Origin: Leishmania donovani | Taxonomy: Eukaryota > Euglenozoa > Kinetoplastea > Trypanosomatida > Trypanosomatidae | Reading direction: 5' to 3' | Assembly: GCF_000227135.1 (NCBI RefSeq) | Contig: NC_018256.1 | Location: forward strand, 1,068,988-1,102,901 | DNA length: 33,914 bases | Shown: positions 29,115 through 33,914 of the stretch, in pieces | Numbering within the stretch: the stretch's first letter is position 1 | Layout of the letters: every line of letters starts with the position of its first letter | The notes under the pieces: generated by a model | Told to the model about the DNA's origin: nothing | Databases searched by the model: none | Seen by the model: only the letters and a program-made list of their open reading frames with translations | Made by a program: the position numbers and the translations under genes

Positions 29115-30236
29115 GCATGCGCTGCCAGCCACAGCTGGCGTGCTGCGCCACATCCAGTCACGGCATGCAGAGGTCAGCCGAGCAGGAGTGATGGGCGAAA
29201 GCGGCGCGAAGAGATCCATACCGATCGACGCCGAGGCGCACGCGTGCGCAAGCAGGCGGCACCTCCTCCATCCGACCGGGCCGGCCGATGAGGCACGGAT
29301 GCCGGAAGCAGGACGAGAACACCCCCGAATGGCACCATCGAGCCCTCCAGGCTCCCATGTGGAGAGCCGCCACGCCATCCTATGGGGTGCCGCGGCTTGA
29401 GGCAGCTGAGAGGAAGAAAAGCATGGCATACAGGCAGGTTGTGCCGGGTTTCAGAGGGCCATGACCTGAGGCTGGCCCGCCCCCTCCTTGAACTCTTCCG
29501 GCATGTGCCTCGGCCACGCCCTTATTGTCCGCACGACGGGCGCCACCGCTCGCGCCCTCGAGCAGGAGCCCGGGCACGGACCGCGTGGATCAAGGCATGC
29601 AGCCCACGCGAGTCTCCGTGTGGCGTCGATGGCGCAGCACGTGTGCGAAGAAGGGACGAGGAAGGACGAGTAAGGACGAGAAGAGCCCGCAAGGCGCATG
29701 GCCCGATCCGTCGGCAGGGCGGTTCGCCCTGGCTGGCCAGGGTTTCGCTGTAGCACAGCACACGTAGGTGAGCTGCAGTCTTATGCGTATCTTCACCGGC
29801 TTGTGCGTTGTAGAGTGACGCCTTGAGNNNNNNNNNNNNNNNNNNNNNNNNNNNNNNNNNNNNNNNNNNNNNNNNNNNNNNNNNNNNNNNNNNNNNNNNN
29901 NNNNNNNNNNNNNNNNNNNNNNNNNNGCCCTTATTGTCCGCACGACGGGCGCCACCGCTCGCGCCCTCGAGCAGGAGCCCGGGCACGGACCGCGTGGATC
30001 AAGGCATGCAGCCCACGCGAGTCTCCGTGTGGCGTCGATGGCGCAGCACGTGTGCGAAGAAGGGACGAGGAAGGACGAGTAAGGACGAGAAGAGCCCGCA
30101 AGGCGCATGGCCCGATCCGTCGGCAGGGCGGTTCGCCCTGGCTGGCCAGGGTTTCGCTGTAGCACAGCACACGTAGGTGAGCTGCAGTCTTATGCGTATC
30201 TTCACCGGCTTGTGCGTTGTAGAGTGACGCCTTGAG
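29115..30236 (+). mobile_element. Family B retroposon-like repeat, longer copy
   Basis: Inverted partner of 25824-26700, with about 98 percent identity by eye. It contains an assembly artefact: 29518-29827 (310 bases) is identical to 29927-30236 across 99 N, so the true copy is about 409 bases shorter than drawn. The 3' end GACGCCTTGAG is followed by ACGAAAATG with no long A tail. The two copies face each other with their 5' ends, leaving HSP20 in a 2.4 kb loop. Confidence 0.68.
29828..29926. other. Assembly gap (99 N) with 310-base overlapping flanks
   Basis: The sequence before and after is identical over 310 bases, so two contigs overlap and were not merged. Confidence 0.95.
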
Positions 30237-31688
30237 ACGAAAATGTCTCTGGTCTCGACGTGGTTCTGCAGTTTGTGTTCTCTCGTGTGTCGCGAATTTT
30301 TTTTAGCGTTATTATTCTACATTTATGGGAGGGCCCTTGTCGTGTAAAGTTTTGGTGGTACTCGTTGTCGAATATATCTGCATCTCTCTCTAGCAGCGTT
30401 GCTATCATCGTACATCATCGTGCCCTGGACGTCTTTGTATTGCCGTTTTGCACTCTACCTTTGCTGTTCGGCGATGCACGCTTGCCGGTACCCCTGCCCC
30501 CTCCACCGTATTAGCTGCAGTGCTCTTTCTGTCGTGTCGGTGATGTTTCACATATGGCGTGTCGTATCTGTTTTGTCGTTATTATTTCCCTTTTTTCTTT
30601 TCTCCGACCTCCGTCTGAACATGAGCAGTTTTCGTCTGGGCGTTATTGATTTTTTTCCACAGTCTGCCCCTTTTAGCGCCTTCCTCCTCCCCCGCTCTGC
30701 CGGTCTCTTCGCTGTCCTACCCCCCCCCTCATTTTCTGCGCTCTGCGCCCTATTCTCGTGTACACCAAGGTTGTCTTTGATGCCATCTTGCATTGCTTTT
30801 TCCCTTCTTATGATTTCGCCTCTTTTGGCCCGTCGCACCTCAGCTCACGCATGACATCCGCCTTTTTTCCAGCATGCGGTGCCTGCATTGGTGTGTGGGC
30901 GTGGCAGAGAAAGGTGTAGGGATATTCACAGAGGGGCGCAGTGACTGAGACCATGCCACCGTTCCCCGCTGCTACGCACCCCCACGCCTTTGCTTGTTTT
31001 GTGTGTGGTCGGAACGCAGAGGGTGTGGAGGTGCATTCTCTGCTGCTCATGCATAAGGGAGAGCGCCAGTGGCGCGGTGCGAGGGGAACGCGAGGTGAAG
31101 CTAAAGGGCACTACACCACACACATTTTGACACACACAGACAAAGGAGGAAGTCACGACACTCCGGCCGTGGGGCATCGCTATCGAAGTAGGCGAGGTGT
31201 CTTCAGTGTTTTGCTCCGCACAGCGGATACGCAACGCTGGGCGCATGCTGGCTTGCGTTCGCGTCATACGCCCAACCTACGATGCTGCGGTGTGGCCTGG
31301 CCTTCGCTGACACGGTGCGGTGACTTCGATGGGCACTCATGGATGCAGGTGGAGGGACGCCATTTGTGTGTTGGACGGCCCCCCTCTCCCAATTCCGTTT
31401 CACAAGCCTCTTTTTTTTGCTCTCATTCTCTTCTGCCTCTCTGTGCACTTCTTTCCTCGCCATCCAACCTTCGACTAAATCTCGGTTTCACCGCCCCCCT
31501 CCGTCTTGCACCCTCATACCTCTGTACATTCCCACTCCACCGGTGCTTGCACACACCCTCACACGCACCTTATCGGCCTCACCATTCTCGTTGTGGGCCC
31601 GTGTGCTCTCCTACGGTTTTCATTCACGCGCCTCGTCATCCCATCGCTTCACCTCTTCTTGTGACACATAGGTGTGTAATTAGCGAAG
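30237..31688. other. Spacer and leader of the first L13 gene
   Basis: 1.45 kb with no recognised gene; T/C-rich, with a C run at 30720-30728. The candidate spliced-leader acceptor for L13 is AG 31670-31671, 17 bases before the ATG, after the C/T tract at 31640-31660. This fits the very short leaders typical of ribosomal protein mRNAs. Confidence 0.5.
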
Positions 31689-32356
31689 ATGCCGAAGGGT
31701 AACAACGCGATCCCCCACGTTCACCAGAAGAAGCACTGGAACCCGTGCTCTTCGCAGAAGGGCAACGTGAAGGTGTTCCTGAACCAGCCGGCTCAGAAGC
31801 ACCGCCGTCGCCGTCTGCGCCTGCTGAAGGCCAAGAAGGTGTTTCCTCGCCCGCTGAAGGCGCTGCGTCCGCAGGTGAACTGTCCCNNNNNNNNNNNNNN
31901 NNNNNNNNNNNNNNNNNNNNNNNNNNNNNNNNNNNNNNNNNNNNNNNNNNNNNNNNNNNNNNNNNNNNNNNNNNNNNNNNNNNNNNNNNNNNNNNNNNNN
32001 NNNNNNNNNNNNNNNNNNNNNNNNNNNNNNNNNNNNNNNNNNNNNNNNNNNNNNNNNNNNNNNNNNNNNNNNNNNNNNNNNNNNNNNNNNNNNNNNNNNN
32101 NNNNNNNNNNNNNNNNNNNNNNNNNNNNNNNGAGGTGAAGGCCGCGACCCAGGACCGCTCGCGCTTCGGCGACGCCGCTGTCGGCGCTGTGGTGTACCCG
32201 TCCGCCGAGACCCCACGCGCGGTATCTGCCGAGGAGAAGTCGATGTGCGTGTACGCCTTCCTGAAGAAGAACCACTCCGCCGTGCGCTTCTTCGGTGCCC
32301 GCAGCGCCCGCGCCGCGCGCAAGGAGGCCGCGAAGGAGGAGAAGGCCGGCAAGTAA
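31689..32356 (+). CDS. RPL13: 60S ribosomal protein L13 (eL13), interrupted by an N gap
   Basis: A structural protein of the large ribosomal subunit. The N-terminus, M-P-K-G-N-N-A-I-P-H followed by H-W-N-P-C and the basic stretch K-H-R-R-R-R-L-R, is typical of eukaryotic L13 (eL13). The C-terminal part has the K-N-H-S-A-V-R-F-F-G segment and a K/A/E-rich end. A run of 245 N covers 31887-32131. The two ends are in different frames (668 bases from ATG to stop is not a multiple of three), so the gap length is an estimate and not evidence of a frameshift. Known sequence encodes about 140 residues. A near-identical second copy starts at 33727, and this tandem repetition is the likely reason the assembly broke here. 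Confidence 0.93.
31887..32131. other. Assembly gap (245 N) inside L13
   Basis: The length is inconsistent with an intact frame, so the N count is estimated. Confidence 0.95.
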
Positions 32357-33726
32357 ACTCGTACCGAGGGAAGGCGTGCTGGTGTTGCGGCCGCGGTAAG
32401 GCGCACGCGTGGGCCTGTATGCATGCTAGTGTAAAAGGGTATCGCTGCCGCTGCAGTATGCAGACACATGCCTCACCACGTGGGCACTTTTTGTGGGCAA
32501 CGTACGTGTACGCTTTTCATGTGCTTGGGTGTGCGCTACTGTCTCCGCCTTCACTGCATGGTGGCCCTCTGTGTCGTTAGACATGCATCAAGGACTGGGT
32601 GTGCCAATGCATGCATGGGCGTGCATTGCCGTGTGGCACGTCGGCTCTCTCTTCGTATTTTTCGTTCGCCCTTTTTCGTTTTCTGTTTTCATTTATCTGT
32701 CATTCACGTCGAAGCAACGCAACCCCACAAGAGCAGCCGTCGGGGGGGGGGGCGGCGGCAGGAAAACGCGCCGCGAAGTTCCGGTTCGCGGGCACTCACG
32801 CGCTGATGTGTCGTGAATGATAGCGGCATGACAGCAGCATGCGCTGTGACCACACCGAAAGCGATCGCGGGTCTTTTCCTCTATCGCTGTCGGCAGTTTC
32901 GGTGCACGTGTGTTCGTGAGCGCCCATCTCTCTCTCGGAGCCTCCGGCTCTCTCTGAAACTGCTTGTTTCCTGCTGCCACACCGCCTCTACACCGACGGG
33001 GTCTATCCTCACGTCAGTAGGGGTGGCAGGCTAGGACACTAGCGGGACGCAGAGGAACCGCCGCTAGGACCAACGAATGCCTACTGGCTACAGAGAGAGA
33101 GAGATGCGAAACTGCCAACGCTGCCCGCAACCTTCCTAGGATGGAGAAGCCGAGAGGAAGTAGGGGGTGAGCGGGGAAGGAGATCTCCGGGGAACGACTC
33201 GGCTCTCTCATCGCCTCCTTCTACGCAGCGATGGGGACAAGCATGAAAGGCGAAGACAAGGCCCGCTCTCACTCAACCACACGCCGACATACCGACGCAG
33301 TGACGTTCCGTATTCACACGCTTGATTTGCTGCTACTTCCACTTTGTTCTACTTTTCTTTGCTCTCATTCACTTCGCGTCATGCGCGCGTGTCTTCATCT
33401 GCCGCGCCTGGTGAACCCGCGTCGTGTCCTCTCTTTCTATGGTGCTCATCACCTCCACCTTGCACCTTTCTGCGTTTCCGCACACACACACACACGCATA
33501 CGCACTTGTGCCGCATCGCTGACGGCCGCTGCCTGTGCTGACGTACTGCCTTGCGCTTCGCACTCTTTCTTGCTCACTCTTTGGCACCCTCACACACGCG
33601 TCACCATTGACGACTCTTGTGCGCGCCTTCGCTAACCTCATTCGTGTGCTCTCGCTGTGTGCTATCTCCTTTTCTTGTCGTTTCTCCCCGTACCTTGCAG
33701 CACATAACCACCCGCGAGTAGCGAAG
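32357..33726. other. Spacer between the tandem L13 genes
   Basis: 1.37 kb. It has a G run at 32743-32752, a CA tract near 33481-33494 and a T/C-rich end with the candidate acceptor AG at 33699-33700, 26 bases before the ATG. Upstream of TAGCGAAGATG it shows no likeness to the leader of the first copy. Confidence 0.55.
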
Positions 33727-33914
33727 ATGCCGAAGGGTAACAACGCGATCCCCCACGTTCACCAGAAGAAGCACTGGAACCCGTGCTCTTCGCAGAAGGG
33801 CAACGTGAAGGTGTTCCTGAACCAGCCGGCTCAGAAGCACCGCCGTCGCCGTCTGCGCCTGCTGAAGGCCAAGAAGGTGTTTCCTCGCCCGCTGAAGGCG
33901 CTGCGTCCGCAGGT
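33727..33914 (+). CDS. RPL13: 60S ribosomal protein L13 (eL13), second copy, cut by the window end
   Basis: The 188 visible bases match 31689-31876 with no difference found by eye, so this is a tandem paralogue of the same ribosomal protein. It starts with M-P-K-G-N-N-A-I-P-H and shows the same basic stretch. Only eight bases before the ATG (TAGCGAAG) are shared with the first copy; the rest of the leader differs. The 3' part lies outside the window. Confidence 0.92.
   Translation, partial: MPKGNNAIPHVHQKKHWNPCSSQKGNVKVFLNQPAQKHRRRRLRLLKAKKVFPRPLKALRPQ

Noticed and set aside
28570..29400. 276-residue open frame after HSP20
   Set aside because: It reads through the GC-rich family B repeat and an N gap, and frames are open on both strands there.
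9602..33914. tRNA, snoRNA or other structured RNA genes
   Set aside because: Looked for T-loop-like boxes and cloverleaf arms by eye and saw none convincing; a covariance-model scan was not possible here.
1..33914. CRISPR arrays, bacterial operons or integrases
   Set aside because: The window is eukaryotic in every respect; CA and GGT runs are simple microsatellites.

Overview
This window looks like nuclear DNA of a trypanosomatid, most likely a Leishmania species. All convincing genes are intron-less and on the + strand, as in a polycistronic unit. They are separated by long pyrimidine-rich spacers with AG acceptors for spliced-leader trans-splicing, and the DNA is GC-rich with many CA and CT tracts. 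From memory, HSP20 next to tandem 60S L13 genes matches Leishmania chromosome 29; this was not checked by alignment.

Layout: the C-terminal part of a kinesin (2-1039); a 4.8 kb spacer with two inverted retroposon copies; an FCP1/NIF-type HAD phosphatase (5887-7086); a spacer with a third copy; a membrane lysophospholipid acyltransferase (9596-10843); a spacer with a fourth copy; two probable cytoskeletal or flagellar proteins with short repeated motifs (12751-14919 and 16156-18450); a class I cyclic-nucleotide phosphodiesterase with an N-myristoylation signal (19848-22022); a 6 kb spacer holding one arm of a second repeat family; HSP20 (28032-28499); the second, inverted arm; then two tandem 60S ribosomal protein L13 genes, the first interrupted by a gap and the second cut by the window edge.

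Two repeat families dominate the spacers. Family A (four copies, about 0.55 kb each) carries two tandem matches to the 5' signature of ingi/L1Tc retroposons and so looks like a SIDER. Family B (two inverted copies around HSP20) has a shared 3' end, and one copy is 5' truncated with an A-rich tail. Direct copies of family A bracket the phosphatase and the acyltransferase.

All six runs of N lie in or beside repeated DNA. Four of them are flanked by identical or near-identical sequence on both sides, so they are unmerged contig overlaps and not real duplications. The genes do not form one pathway. They are the usual mixed content of a trypanosomatid unit, with control expected after transcription. 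I did not find a clearly new biological system. The most interesting points are the repeat architecture, a hairpin whose loop is inverted in one repeat copy, the THEG-like motif protein, and several catalytic or acylation details.
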